From: Acetatifactor sp.
GTDB lineage: Bacteria; Bacillota; Clostridia; Lachnospirales; Lachnospiraceae
Length of the DNA: 64,000 nucleotides
Direction: 5' to 3'
Assembly: GCA_024693365.1 (NCBI GenBank)
Contig: JAILLF010000018.1
Location: 39,212 to 103,211 of the forward strand
Position numbers and translations under genes: made by a program. Below are positions 51,676 through 60,847 of this stretch, piece after piece (the stretch's first letter is position 1; each line of letters starts with the position of its first letter). The notes under the pieces are model-generated. The model was not told where the DNA came from, searched no databases, and saw only the letters and a list, made by a program, of their open reading frames with translations.

Positions 51676-51829
51676 AAATGGATTTGAAAAGAAATTTGGA
51701 GTATTTTGATAACGAATTATAATGCAAGATTGCGACGTGAGGGTAGTTAGGGCAAAATGCTTTACTTATACCCAAGAATATGCCCGCGGAAACGGGAAAG
51801 CTTGATACGTGGGAGAAGGAGAAAAGAGA

Positions 51830-52501
51830 ATGGCGGAAGAAATGGAAGAAATGAACAGGATGCCGATGATCGGGGATCCGGCACCTGCATTTAGGGCAAT
51901 GACGACCATGGGAAAGGTGAACTTTCCCGAGGATTATAAGGGGAGCTGGGTGGTGCTGTTTTCGCATCCCGCTGATTTTACGCCCGTCTGCACGACAGAG
52001 TTTATTGGTTTTACGAAGATGGCAGGCGAGTTTGCGGCGCTGAATACAAAGCTGATCGGTCTTTCCATCGACTCTTTGCACTCTCATCTGGCTTGGGCCA
52101 AGAGCATTGAGGGGATCGACCTGGACGGAAGCGGTGCGGTGAAGCTTGCCTTCCCCATCATTGCGGACATTAGCATGAGCGTTGCAAAAAAATATGGCAT
52201 GCTGCAGACCGTGGCAAAGACGCAGACGGTACGTGCCGTATTCATCATTGATCCCGAGGGGATCATCCGTGCCATTCTTTATTATCCCATGAGCACGGGA
52301 AGAAACCTGCCGGAAATTAAGAGAATCGTGGAATCCTTGCAGCTACATGACGCTGAGAACGTCAGCACGCCTGCTAACTGGCAGCCGGGGGATGACGTGG
52401 TGCTCGGCGCTCCGCTGACGCTGGAGGAGGCGGAAAACAGGGCGGGGAATGAAGAACTCCGAAACCTGGAGTGGTATCTGGCCATGAAGAAGATGAAGTA
52501 G
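51830..52501 (+). CDS. Peroxiredoxin, Prx6-like 1-Cys
   Basis: ATG 51830 follows GAGAAGGAGAAAAGAGA; the longer frame adds seven residues. The 223-residue protein reduces peroxides. The peroxidatic Cys is in HPADFTPVCTTEF and is the only Cys in the protein, so resolution must come from another thiol. LGLSIDS-like text (IGLSIDSLHSHLAW) and YYPMSTGRNLPEIKRIV place it in the Prx6/AhpC-TSA 1-Cys group. A TATAAT at 51718-51723 may be its -10, though no good -35 was found. Confidence 0.92.
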   Translation: MAEEMEEMNRMPMIGDPAPAFRAMTTMGKVNFPEDYKGSWVVLFSHPADFTPVCTTEFIGFTKMAGEFAALNTKLIGLSIDSLHSHLAWAKSIEGIDLDGSGAVKLAFPIIADISMSVAKKYGMLQTVAKTQTVRAVFIIDPEGIIRAILYYPMSTGRNLPEIKRIVESLQLHDAENVSTPANWQPGDDVVLGAPLTLEEAENRAGNEELRNLEWYLAMKKMK

Positions 52502-52597
52502 GAAGTCGTCACTAGACCGAAAGAAGTCGGAAGCGTGAAGCGGACGTGAGGCGGAAGAAGCAGGAAATAGACAAGGAAAACGGGAGGAAGGTCAGTC

Positions 52598-53110
52598 GTG
52601 GGAATGTCATATTTGGAGGGAACCTGCCCCAAATGCGGCGAGAAGACAAGGGAGCAGAGCAATACGTGGTGCTACGGAAGTCCAATCCGTTTCTGCCCGA
52701 GATGCAAGCAGGAATATTTGGACAGAAGATGGCGTGAAGTGGCGATCGATGGTTTTGATCCGAAGAGTACGAGCCCGGGCTTTTACTTGAAGGCTTTCCT
52801 GCTCCTTGTGGTCGTGGCGGCAATCAGCGGGGGATGGCTTTATTACACGACGCACGTCAAGAACTATTACAGTACGCTGGTTGTGACGGTGGTGATCATC
52901 AGTGTCATCGGCGCGGTTGCCTGTCTCGGACTCTCCATTTGGATAGCGCTGGGTTTTGCCGCCAAGACAAATTCGCATTATCTTGAAGAATCCAAGCGCC
53001 GACTTCGGAACGCAGACTACGTAAGAAAGCTTCAGGCGTATGGCTACGTGATTCCTTCGGAGTATCTCGTGGGGATCGGTAATTCCAGTGGCGAGATTCG
53101 CGAATCGTAA
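52598..53110 (+). CDS. Zinc-ribbon membrane protein of unknown function
   Basis: A 170-residue protein starting at GTG 52598 (AGGAAGG 7 bases upstream) or ATG 52604. The N-terminus is a zinc-ribbon-like domain, GTCPKCGEKTRE followed by RFCPRCKQEY. Two membrane segments (about 66-86 and 92-117) and a short cytoplasmic helix (about 125-150) follow. No family is recognised. Zinc-ribbon plus membrane-helix proteins are common small orphans in Lachnospiraceae. Confidence 0.7.
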   Translation: MGMSYLEGTCPKCGEKTREQSNTWCYGSPIRFCPRCKQEYLDRRWREVAIDGFDPKSTSPGFYLKAFLLLVVVAAISGGWLYYTTHVKNYYSTLVVTVVIISVIGAVACLGLSIWIALGFAAKTNSHYLEESKRRLRNADYVRKLQAYGYVIPSEYLVGIGNSSGEIRES

Positions 53111-53394
53111 TCGAGGATACAAGAGAAGAAGCTAAGTTGCTGTCAATGGACGGACGGGCAGCGTATTGTGACAAAGGAAAAACATGAAAAAATCGGGGTG
53201 AGAGTGACGAATGTCGCATCTTGCCTCTTTTTTTCTGCCACTTACCGCCATCATAATGACAAATGCGGTTTTGCGTGCTAACATGCAATCATCGGAACCG
53301 ATAGAAAACAATGTAACAAGAAAGGACAAATCGTCCTGAAAGGATTATGTTAAAACGGGCTGTTAGATCTGCAGCCCGGGACGGGAGGTTTTAC

Positions 53395-53838
53395 GTGAGG
53401 GTTGAGTTGAATATCTCTGAAAGCATTATGGAGCCTTACGCCGTGATCCACGCAGGAGAGCTGACGCCGGAAATCTCGGAGCTGGCGCAGGAAATTTCGC
53501 AGTTTCAGCATTCCCAGGGGATGCTGATTGGCAACCGTGAGGATCGGATGGTGATACTGAAGCCAGAAGAAATAGCATTGCTTCGCGTGGAAAATGAGAA
53601 GGTGTATGCCGTTATCGGGAAGGAGACGTACCGCGTCGGAAAGCGGATGTATGAGCTGTTGGAAATGCTTGGAAAGAATTTCATGCAGGTGTCAAAATCA
53701 GCAGCCATCAACTTAAAATTCCTGGAGAGCGTGGAGCCTTCCTTTAACGGCGTGATGCTGTTGCATCTGAAAAATGGGGAAAAGGAATATATTTCCAGGA
53801 AATACGTTCCGGAACTAAAAAAGTATTTAGGAATCTAG
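53395..53838 (+). CDS. LytTR-family DNA-binding regulator
   Basis: The GTG at 53395 follows GGGAGGTTTTAC; the longer frame from 53347 runs through an upstream hairpin (CGGGCTG/CAGCCCG, 53356-53378). The 147-residue protein has no receiver domain. Its C-terminal half is a LytTR DNA-binding domain (VYAVIGKETYRVGKRMYEL, KNFMQVSKSAAINLKFLESV, YISRKYVPELKKYLG). It is followed by a DUF3021 membrane protein, a standard pair in Firmicutes in which the membrane protein is thought to control the LytTR factor. The 284-base gap upstream shows no gene. Confidence 0.88.
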   Translation: MRVELNISESIMEPYAVIHAGELTPEISELAQEISQFQHSQGMLIGNREDRMVILKPEEIALLRVENEKVYAVIGKETYRVGKRMYELLEMLGKNFMQVSKSAAINLKFLESVEPSFNGVMLLHLKNGEKEYISRKYVPELKKYLGI

Positions 53839-53863
53839 AGTGATTCAAAAAGGAGGAAAAATA

Positions 53864-54301
53864 ATGAAGACATTAAAGGATATGGTATCATCGACGGTGA
53901 TTTCCATCGCGTTAAGCGCGACGATCTTTTTGATCGCGGGAGTGATTTTTGATCAGATTGGGAAGGGAAGCTTTGTGACAAGCAATTATCAGTTTACGAA
54001 AATGGCGCTGGCCTGCGTGGCAACTGGATTGGGCTTTGGCGTTCCGAGCGTTTTGTATCGCATGGAAAACGTTCCAAAGGCATTGGCTGCCATCATTCAT
54101 TTGGGGATTGGCCTTGCAGTATATTTCTTCGCGGCACTGAAGGTTGGCTGGATTCCCGTGGAGGCAGGCACGACGGCTTGTGTATGCACGGTGATTGGCG
54201 TGATCGTGATTACCGCCCTGATCTGGTTAGGATTTATGAAGTACAATAAGAACCTGGCGGAAAGGATGAATCAGGCCATCCGGAATAAGAACAATGCATA
54301 A
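53864..54301 (+). CDS. DUF3021 membrane protein
   Basis: ATG 53864 follows AAAGGAGGAAAAATA. The 145-residue protein has four membrane segments (about 10-30, 43-62, 70-92, 100-122), consistent with DUF3021. It lies 25 bases after the LytTR gene and is its probable membrane partner. A terminator follows 43 bases after the stop. Confidence 0.85.
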   Translation: MKTLKDMVSSTVISIALSATIFLIAGVIFDQIGKGSFVTSNYQFTKMALACVATGLGFGVPSVLYRMENVPKALAAIIHLGIGLAVYFFAALKVGWIPVEAGTTACVCTVIGVIVITALIWLGFMKYNKNLAERMNQAIRNKNNA

Positions 54302-54343
54302 TGAGAGAGCAAAGTTGTTTGCAATAAATTCAAATTTTTACGG

Positions 54344-54370
54344 AAAAATGTGCCAATCGGCACATTTTTT
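54344..54370 (+). terminator. Intrinsic terminator after LytTR/DUF3021
   Basis: AAAAATGTGCC (54344-54354) pairs perfectly with GGCACATTTTT (54359-54369) around AATC. The stem's 3' side runs into TTTTTTT. Confidence 0.92.
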
Positions 54371-54456
54371 TGTTGCACGTAACATGATATAATGATATGT
54401 GAGAGAGTGTTTTTTACGCACAATTCATTTCAAAAATGGCAGCGGGAGGAGAAAAC

Positions 54457-57400
54457 ATGGTGAAGAGGTTCAAAGCAGTACTGGCGATTGCATGCATGGC
54501 ATTTGTATTCATGATAATGAATGCGAAGGCCTTGGCGTATACCGGAACGGGTACGGAAGAGAATCCGTACGTGATTCAAAAATATCAGGAGCTTGTCGAT
54601 TTGTCCCGAAGCATCCGACAATCAGGGGGAGAATGGTGGCTTAAGTTAGGGAGGGGTATCCAATCTGATGATAAAGTAAACGGTGACCTTCAAATTGTTG
54701 TCGGTACTGTTTCTAAACCCGTGACGATGCATCTTGACCTGGCGGGAAATTATATCATGAGAATCGCAACAACGACGGACAGAGGCATATTCAATATTTG
54801 CGGCGGAGAGTTGATCGTTGACGATAGCGTTGGAGGAGGTGTTATTCACTCAGAATTATCGGGTGGAGAAATAAGTGCAGTGTTTACGTTCCCTTCACAT
54901 TATGAGCATAATGACCAAGAATGCGTTGCACTTACGATTAATGGTGGGAAATTTATAGGAAATGGTGGCAGCGTATTTGATGCCGCTAACATCAATGGAA
55001 GAATTACAATTAATGGCGGTGTGTTTAACAATAAAACTCAAATAGAAAGACAACCGGGTGAAGGAACAACGGATTTATACGTAAACGGGGGCGTTTTTGA
55101 CGAACTAATACTTAACATGAAAGGAAAAAGCCTCATCAAAGAATGCGAAATCACTCGCAAACTATGGGTTTCTTCTGACAGTACGCTGCAGAACGTGATT
55201 CAATCGACTTCCGTCGTGACAGTCGACGATTCTCCGGCAACAAGCATACCTTCGCAGGTGATAGTGGGGCATATTGTCATCACGGACCCAAACAAGCCGA
55301 GGATCACGCAGAATCTCGAGTCTTACACCTTCCCGTACCTTGGCGCGGAGCATGCGTATGCCCTTACCGTGGAGAATGCGGAAAGCGGCACCTGGTACGT
55401 GGTGGATGACGAAAATAACCGATATACGAGCGACGATATCATGGAGCAGGGCTGGGCGGACATAGAATTTAAGAAAAGCGGAAATACGCATAAGATGGTA
55501 TTTTCCAACGTGACGGCTGACCTTGACGGCATGAAGGTATACTGCAAGATCAAGGGCGGCGGATATACCATTACGAGTGACAGCGCTGAGATCCACGTAG
55601 CCAAAAAGGTGAAGGATGTTTCGGCGGAAGTCACGAACCTGAACAAGGCCGTGGCGGGAAGAAGCGCCAACGCGTTTACAAGCGTGAGGCTGCGTGATTT
55701 TTGCGGACGCGTGGCGGAGTATCAGTCGGGATCCGTTCAGTGGTTTTCGGCAGACGGAACCCTTTTTGAAGGGACTTTGGTAAAGGACGCCGCCATGACC
55801 CTTCGGATCAGCGTGGACCTGACTGACGGTTATGAATTCGCGGACGGCGTTAGCTGCACGGTAAAGAACGTGAAGGGATCAGACCTGGCGGCAACGGAGC
55901 TTGCAGGGCAGCGCACGGCGACGCACGCGGTGTTTGAATTTACGTACGTTGTTCCGGAGGCGAAGGACTGGAACTTTGCCAGGTATGGCGTAAAAATCAA
56001 TAACGGAATGGGCCTTACCGTGAATGATCCGCTGGAGAGGCCAGCCTTAAATGCGGAGTATTCCTCCACGGTCACGAACTGGAGACCTGGGAAGTACGTC
56101 CTTTTGAGACCGAGCATGCCGAGTTCGGATCAGGAGCTGGATCATTGGGACGTGACGGTACAATTCGCCGTTATGCCAACGACTTCGATTGGCAATACAA
56201 ACAGTCATGTTTATTCCTATGAGGATACGCTGTCTGAAACCTTCTTTAGCGAAATCGACCCAACAAAGCTGAGCGCAGGAGATCAGGCAGCGGTGAAGGC
56301 TGCTTGCAGGTCAGAAAACTGCATTGTTGCCTGCGTGGTTAGTCTCACGGCAGTGTTTAGGGACAAGCCCGTCACGTGCGTGGTTTCCTTTGACGCAAAC
56401 GGCGCGGAGGGAACCATGGGGAACAAGCAGGTGCGGCAGTTTGAAAAATATCTGTTGCCCGCTTGCAAGTTCACCTGGACGGGTCATGACTTTATCGGCT
56501 GGACCGTTGGAGACGGAACGGAAGTCTATCAGCCAGGCAACAGCATTAACATTACTGGTAACGTCACGCTTCACGCGCAGTGGAAGCTCTCCACCATCTT
56601 GATCATGGTGGATCTTGGCCCGACGGAAGAGCGAAAAGGAGAAGTGACCGGCGCAAGATTTTCTGGAACGGCTGGATTCTATGATTATGGCAGCACTGTT
56701 TCGCTGACGGCAGAGCCATATACGGGTTATGATTTTTACTGCTGGAAGGACGGCACGGAAGCGGTAGGCTGGATGCCAACATATAGCTTTATTGCCATGG
56801 AGGACCGCACTTTGACTCCCGTGTTTAAGGATAAGACGGAGGTGAAGATATTCTTCAGAGCCAACGGCGGTGAAGGCACCATGGCAACGCAGACGATTCC
56901 CTATGGCACGACCTATACTTTGCCGGAATGCGGGTTCACTCTTGCCGGTGCCATGTTCATCGGTTGGAAGATTGACGGCGACGATGCTCTTCATCAGCCC
57001 GGGGAGAACATGGAATTTGTCCGTGACGTAACGCTGGTGGCGCAATACCAAGACGAGTTTATCTTTGTGGACGAGAACTTGGCGGTAGCCAAGAAGTCCC
57101 TGACACTCTTTGACACAATTACGATCGATTTTAAGGTGCCTGCCGAGGCATTGGCTGATTACCACAATCCTTATCTTATGGTGACGCAAAATGGCGTTGA
57201 GACGAAGCTTACCGATTACAGGGAAGACGGCGGTCTCCTGATCTTTAGCTACCGGGTTGCGCCTCACCAGATGGGCGACGCGGTGACGGCAGTGCCGCAC
57301 GCGCTGAACGCGGACGGACGGGACGTGACGGGAGCGGAATTCACCTATTCCGTTGCGGAGTACTGCTACAACATGCTGAACAAGGAGGATTACCAGACCG

Positions 57401-57996
57401 CGGCGTACGCGAAGCTAAGAAGGCTTCTGGTGGACATCCTGCTCTACGGCGACGCGGCACAGAATTATGCTGGCTACAAGACGAACGAGCTTGTTGGAGC
57501 GAACCTGACGGCGGCGCAGCGTGCCATGGGAACGGACGTAAGCACGGCCATGAATTATCAGTCAGTCAAGGAACCACTCTTTGCGGCGGCGGAGGAAGGT
57601 TATGCGCTTGCAACCATTGAGAAAGCGGCGCTGTACCTTGAAGCGGCAGTAAACATTCAATTTAAGTATACGGCGAATAACCTTGCGGGCCTTCGCCTGG
57701 TGATCACGGATAACGAGGCATGCACAAACGTGATTGGCGAATACGAGGCTGACGCAAGCCAGATCGACAAGAACGGGCTGTTTTACGTCAACGTGAGTTG
57801 CCTGAACGCTGGTGAGATGAGAAGGACGATTTACATGACGGTGATGAAGGGCGACCAGAAGGTCAGCAACACCTATCGCTACAGCATCGAGTCCTACGCA
57901 GCGTCCATGAAGGGCAAGGGCGGCGAGAAGCTCGACAAGCTGCTTGACGCAATGATGCGCTACGGCGATTCCGCCGCGGCTTACGTTGGTAAGTAA
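54457..57996 (+). CDS. Large secreted protein with InlB-type repeats
   Basis: ATG 54457 follows GGGAGGAGAAAAC. The 1179-residue protein has a signal peptide (cleavage near residue 28, KALA-YTG). Residues about 30-270 hold NGG-rich short strands (INGGKF, INGGVF, VNGGVF) like a right-handed beta-helix, encoded by AT-richer DNA than the rest. The middle has Ig-like segments. Around 643-710 and 798-865 are two InlB-B/Flg_new repeats (VSFDANGAEGTMG; IFFRANGGEGTMA), with a related unit between (about 715-795). The C-terminus ends in two helical modules sharing YGD(A/S)A (LLYGDAAQNYAGYK; MRYGDSAAAYVGK). There is no LPXTG motif, dockerin or membrane anchor, so it is probably released or bound non-covalently to the cell surface. 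Confidence 0.85.
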   Translation: MVKRFKAVLAIACMAFVFMIMNAKALAYTGTGTEENPYVIQKYQELVDLSRSIRQSGGEWWLKLGRGIQSDDKVNGDLQIVVGTVSKPVTMHLDLAGNYIMRIATTTDRGIFNICGGELIVDDSVGGGVIHSELSGGEISAVFTFPSHYEHNDQECVALTINGGKFIGNGGSVFDAANINGRITINGGVFNNKTQIERQPGEGTTDLYVNGGVFDELILNMKGKSLIKECEITRKLWVSSDSTLQNVIQSTSVVTVDDSPATSIPSQVIVGHIVITDPNKPRITQNLESYTFPYLGAEHAYALTVENAESGTWYVVDDENNRYTSDDIMEQGWADIEFKKSGNTHKMVFSNVTADLDGMKVYCKIKGGGYTITSDSAEIHVAKKVKDVSAEVTNLNKAVAGRSANAFTSVRLRDFCGRVAEYQSGSVQWFSADGTLFEGTLVKDAAMTLRISVDLTDGYEFADGVSCTVKNVKGSDLAATELAGQRTATHAVFEFTYVVPEAKDWNFARYGVKINNGMGLTVNDPLERPALNAEYSSTVTNWRPGKYVLLRPSMPSSDQELDHWDVTVQFAVMPTTSIGNTNSHVYSYEDTLSETFFSEIDPTKLSAGDQAAVKAACRSENCIVACVVSLTAVFRDKPVTCVVSFDANGAEGTMGNKQVRQFEKYLLPACKFTWTGHDFIGWTVGDGTEVYQPGNSINITGNVTLHAQWKLSTILIMVDLGPTEERKGEVTGARFSGTAGFYDYGSTVSLTAEPYTGYDFYCWKDGTEAVGWMPTYSFIAMEDRTLTPVFKDKTEVKIFFRANGGEGTMATQTIPYGTTYTLPECGFTLAGAMFIGWKIDGDDALHQPGENMEFVRDVTLVAQYQDEFIFVDENLAVAKKSLTLFDTITIDFKVPAEALADYHNPYLMVTQNGVETKLTDYREDGGLLIFSYRVAPHQMGDAVTAVPHALNADGRDVTGAEFTYSVAEYCYNMLNKEDYQTAAYAKLRRLLVDILLYGDAAQNYAGYKTNELVGANLTAAQRAMGTDVSTAMNYQSVKEPLFAAAEEGYALATIEKAALYLEAAVNIQFKYTANNLAGLRLVITDNEACTNVIGEYEADASQIDKNGLFYVNVSCLNAGEMRRTIYMTVMKGDQKVSNTYRYSIESYAASMKGKGGEKLDKLLDAMMRYGDSAAAYVGK

Positions 57997-58022
57997 TTAA
58001 ATGGCGTTTTTGGGGAAAGATA

Positions 58023-58052
58023 TTGACTTGAAGCTACTCGATGTGCTATGGT
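58023..58052 (+). promoter_or_regulatory. Promoter of the metG leader
   Basis: TTGACT (58023-58028), 18 bases, TATGGT (58047-58052). It stands directly before the T-box leader. Confidence 0.5.
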
Positions 58053-58400
58053 AGATGAACAGACCAAAGTGGTTGAAAAGGCAATGACGAAGAGAGTACT
58101 TCAAGGGAGGCTTTCCAGAGAACGCTTCAAAAGCTGGGAGAAGCGAAGCTGAGATTGGAGGAACATGGCTTCACGAGCTGCGCACCGAGCCGGCGGAACG
58201 GGATGAACTTCGGAAGTCCCGGGAATGCGGGGTTAGGCTGCGACGGGTGCCGCCCGTTATGGCGGTAAAAACTTTGCGGGCTTCTTAATGCAAAGTCGTT
58301 GAGGTTTGCGCCGCGAGGCGTGAACGAAGAGAAGTGGTACAGCGTGATTAACGCCTTCTCGCGTATGAGAATTCATGCGTGGGGAGGCGTCTTTTATATA
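58053..58400 (+). promoter_or_regulatory. Methionine T-box leader with terminator
   Basis: A T-box riboswitch that reads uncharged tRNA and controls metG. Seen directly: the stem I text AATGACGAAGAGAGTA and CCAGAGAACG, a specifier-loop-like GGAACATGG whose ATG (58165-58167) codes for Met, the T-box core GAAGTGGTACAGCG (58331-58344), an antiterminator (GAGAAG 58329-58334 with CTTCTC 58355-58360; GCG with CGC) and a competing terminator stem of 18 pairs including G-U (58351-58368 with 58373-58390) followed by CTTTTATA. The specifier matching the downstream methionyl-tRNA synthetase strongly supports the call. Confidence 0.9.
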
Positions 58401-58410
58401 GCGAGGAAGG

Positions 58411-58510
58411 AAATCAAGCGACGCCGAAGGCGGCATTTGATTTCACCCGAGCGTATACGAAATAAAAACAAAAGTCGCGAAGCGACGACGGCTGCCGAAG
58501 GCAGACGGTT
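58411..58510. repeat. Cluster of GAAG-loop hairpins before metG
   Basis: Between the T-box terminator and the metG ribosome site are three hairpins: AAATCAA/TTGATTT enclosing GCC-GAA-GGC (58411-58443), GTCGC-GAA-GCGAC (58474-58486) and CTGCC-GAA-GGCAG (58492-58504), the last followed by TTTTT. They resemble the CCGAAGG hairpins at 35271-35369. No gene is seen in this part of the 560-base gap. Confidence 0.6.
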
Positions 58511-58559
58511 TTTATGAGTAAGAGGAAAGGAATCGTAATCATAAAAGGAGGAAGGAATT

Positions 58560-60644
58560 ATGACAAGCAAAGGAAAATATTACATTACGACGGCCATCGC
58601 CTACACGTCCGGCAAGCCCCACATCGGCAACTGCTATGAAATCATTCTGGCGGATGCCATTGCCAGATATAAAAAGGCAGACGGCTTTGACGTGCATTTC
58701 CAGACGGGAAGCGACGAGCACGGACAGAAGATTGAGACCCGCGCCATTGAGGAGAACATGACTCCGAAGGAGTTTGTGGACAAGACGGCGGGCACCATCA
58801 AGTCTCTCTGGGACATGATGGGTACATCTTATGACCGCTTTATCCGCACGACGGATGCGGATCATGAGCTTCAGATCCAGAAGATTTTCAAGAAGTTATA
58901 TGATCAGGGAGACATCTACAAGAGCTCCTATGAAGGCAAATATTGTACGGAGTGTGAGGCTTTCTACACCGAGACGCAGCTTAGGGACGGCAAGTGTCCC
59001 GTCTGCGGCGGCGCCGTGCATGATGAGAAGGAGGAGGCTTATTTCTTCAAGATGAAGAAGTATGCGGATCGCCTGATCGAGCATATCAACACGCATCCCG
59101 AGTTCATCCAGCCCGTGTCCAGAAAGAACGAGATGATGAACAATTTCCTGCTGCCCGGCCTGCAGGACCTGTGCGTGTCCAGAACCTCCTTCAAGTGGGG
59201 CATTCCCGTGGATTTCGACGAGAAGCACGTGGTTTACGTGTGGCTTGACGCTCTGAGCAACTACATTACCGGAATTGGCTATGACGCGGACGGTAACAGC
59301 AGTGACCTCTACAAGAAGAATTGGCCTGCGGACCTGCACCTCATCGGTAAGGACATCATCCGCTTCCATACGATTTATTGGCCCATTTTCCTGATGGCAC
59401 TCGGCGAGCCTTTGCCGAAGCAGGTGTTTGGACATCCCTGGCTCTTGCAGGGCGGCGAAAAGATGAGCAAGTCCAAGGGCAACGTGATCTACGTGGATGA
59501 CATGATCAACATTTTTGGACTGGATGCCGTTCGTTACTTTGTATTGCATGAGATGCCGTATGAAAATGACGGAACCATCACCTGGGAGTTGATGACGGAG
59601 CGCGTGAACTCTGATCTTGCAAACACCTTGGGCAATCTGGTGAACCGTACCGTTGCCATGAGCAACAAGTATTTTGGCGGCGCCGTGGCAAACAAGGGCG
59701 CGGACGTTCCCGAGATCGACGATGATTTGAAGGCAGTCGTGACGGGTGCCTATGAGAAGGTAGAAAAGCTCATGGACACGCTTCACGTGGCGGATGCCCT
59801 GACGGAGATCTTTGCCGTATTTAAGAGACTGAACAAATACATTGACGAGACGGAGCCTTGGGTGCTTGCAAAGGATCCCGCAAAGCAGGATCGCCTTGCA
59901 ACCGTTTTGTATAACCTGAGCGAGGGCATTATCATTGGAGCTTCCCTGTTGGCGCCCTTCCTGCCCACAACGGCGGGAAAGATTGCAGAACAGCTGGGTG
60001 CTTCCCTTCGCGATTTCGATCAGCTTGGAACCTTTGGCGCAAACCAGGGTAGCAAGGTGACGGAGAAGCCGGAGATCCTGTTTGCAAGACTGGACAAGGA
60101 AGAAATTTTGAAGAAGGCTGAGGAAGTGCAGGCGCGTCAGCGGCAGGAATTCCTTGAGCATCAGAAGGTTGCCTTTGCAAATCTTGTAAAGGCCGGCAGA
60201 ATGACGCAGGAAGAGGCGGACGCAAAGTGGGCGGAGCTGACCGGCAGCGCGGGCGCGAAGGCTGGCGAAAATGCGGCAACCGGCGCCGTGCAGGAATCGA
60301 TCGACGTGGAGGCTAAACCGGAGATCACCTATGATGACTTCGCAAAGCTGCAGTTCCAGGTGGGCGAAATCCTTGCGTGTGAAGCAGTAAAGGGCTCCAA
60401 GAAGCTTCTTTGCAGCAAGGTAAAGGTTGGAAGCCAGGTGAAGCAGATCCTTTCCGGAATTCACGGCACCTACGAGCCTGAGGAAATGGTGGGCAAGAAG
60501 GTCATGGTACTCGTGAACCTTGCACCGAGAAAGATGGCAGGTCTGATGAGCGAAGGAATGCTCCTTTGCGCCGAGGACGCGGAAGGCAAGCTTTCCCTGA
60601 TGACGCCCGAGAAGGATATGCCTGCGGGCGCAGAGATCTGCTAA
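58560..60644 (+). CDS. metG: Methionyl-tRNA synthetase
   Basis: A 694-residue class I synthetase that charges tRNA-Met in the cytoplasm. The HIGH-like motif is HIGN (21-24), the KMSKS loop is at 301-305, and a single zinc knuckle uses Cys 129, 132, 146 and 149. An anticodon-binding helical domain and a C-terminal EMAP-like tRNA-binding domain (about 590-694, DFAKLQFQVGEILACEAVKG) follow. The N-terminal type with one zinc knuckle and the tRNA-binding extension is normal for Firmicutes. GGAGGAAGGAATT precedes the ATG, and expression is controlled by the Met-specific T-box leader. Confidence 0.97.
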   Translation: MTSKGKYYITTAIAYTSGKPHIGNCYEIILADAIARYKKADGFDVHFQTGSDEHGQKIETRAIEENMTPKEFVDKTAGTIKSLWDMMGTSYDRFIRTTDADHELQIQKIFKKLYDQGDIYKSSYEGKYCTECEAFYTETQLRDGKCPVCGGAVHDEKEEAYFFKMKKYADRLIEHINTHPEFIQPVSRKNEMMNNFLLPGLQDLCVSRTSFKWGIPVDFDEKHVVYVWLDALSNYITGIGYDADGNSSDLYKKNWPADLHLIGKDIIRFHTIYWPIFLMALGEPLPKQVFGHPWLLQGGEKMSKSKGNVIYVDDMINIFGLDAVRYFVLHEMPYENDGTITWELMTERVNSDLANTLGNLVNRTVAMSNKYFGGAVANKGADVPEIDDDLKAVVTGAYEKVEKLMDTLHVADALTEIFAVFKRLNKYIDETEPWVLAKDPAKQDRLATVLYNLSEGIIIGASLLAPFLPTTAGKIAEQLGASLRDFDQLGTFGANQGSKVTEKPEILFARLDKEEILKKAEEVQARQRQEFLEHQKVAFANLVKAGRMTQEEADAKWAELTGSAGAKAGENAATGAVQESIDVEAKPEITYDDFAKLQFQVGEILACEAVKGSKKLLCSKVKVGSQVKQILSGIHGTYEPEEMVGKKVMVLVNLAPRKMAGLMSEGMLLCAEDAEGKLSLMTPEKDMPAGAEIC

Positions 60645-60663
60645 ATAACGTAAATCATGAAAA

Positions 60664-60717
60664 AGCCCTGCGGATAAAGGCGACTTTGCAAGCCGTTCCA
60701 CCGCAGGGCTTATGTTT
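60664..60717 (+). terminator. Intrinsic terminator after metG
   Basis: AAGCCCTGCGG (60664-60674) pairs over 11 bp with CCGCAGGGCTT (60702-60712), with a 27-base loop that can itself pair GGC/GCC, followed by ATGTTTT. It lies 20 bases past the metG stop. Confidence 0.8.
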
Positions 60718-60847
60718 TCACGTTTTTTCCACGTCCATATTCTAAAATTTTAGTAAAATCGTTTCTTTTTTTGGAGCAATAAGGTATAATAATTTATTAT
60801 GGGGACAAGTTCCAACGCGGTTAAGCCAGGAAAGACGGGGTTACGCT

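Noticed and set aside
58896..60701. 601-codon open frame on the minus strand opposite metG
   Set aside because: It mirrors a highly biased, certain coding sequence, has no ribosome site or recognisable domain, and is explained by codon bias of metG.
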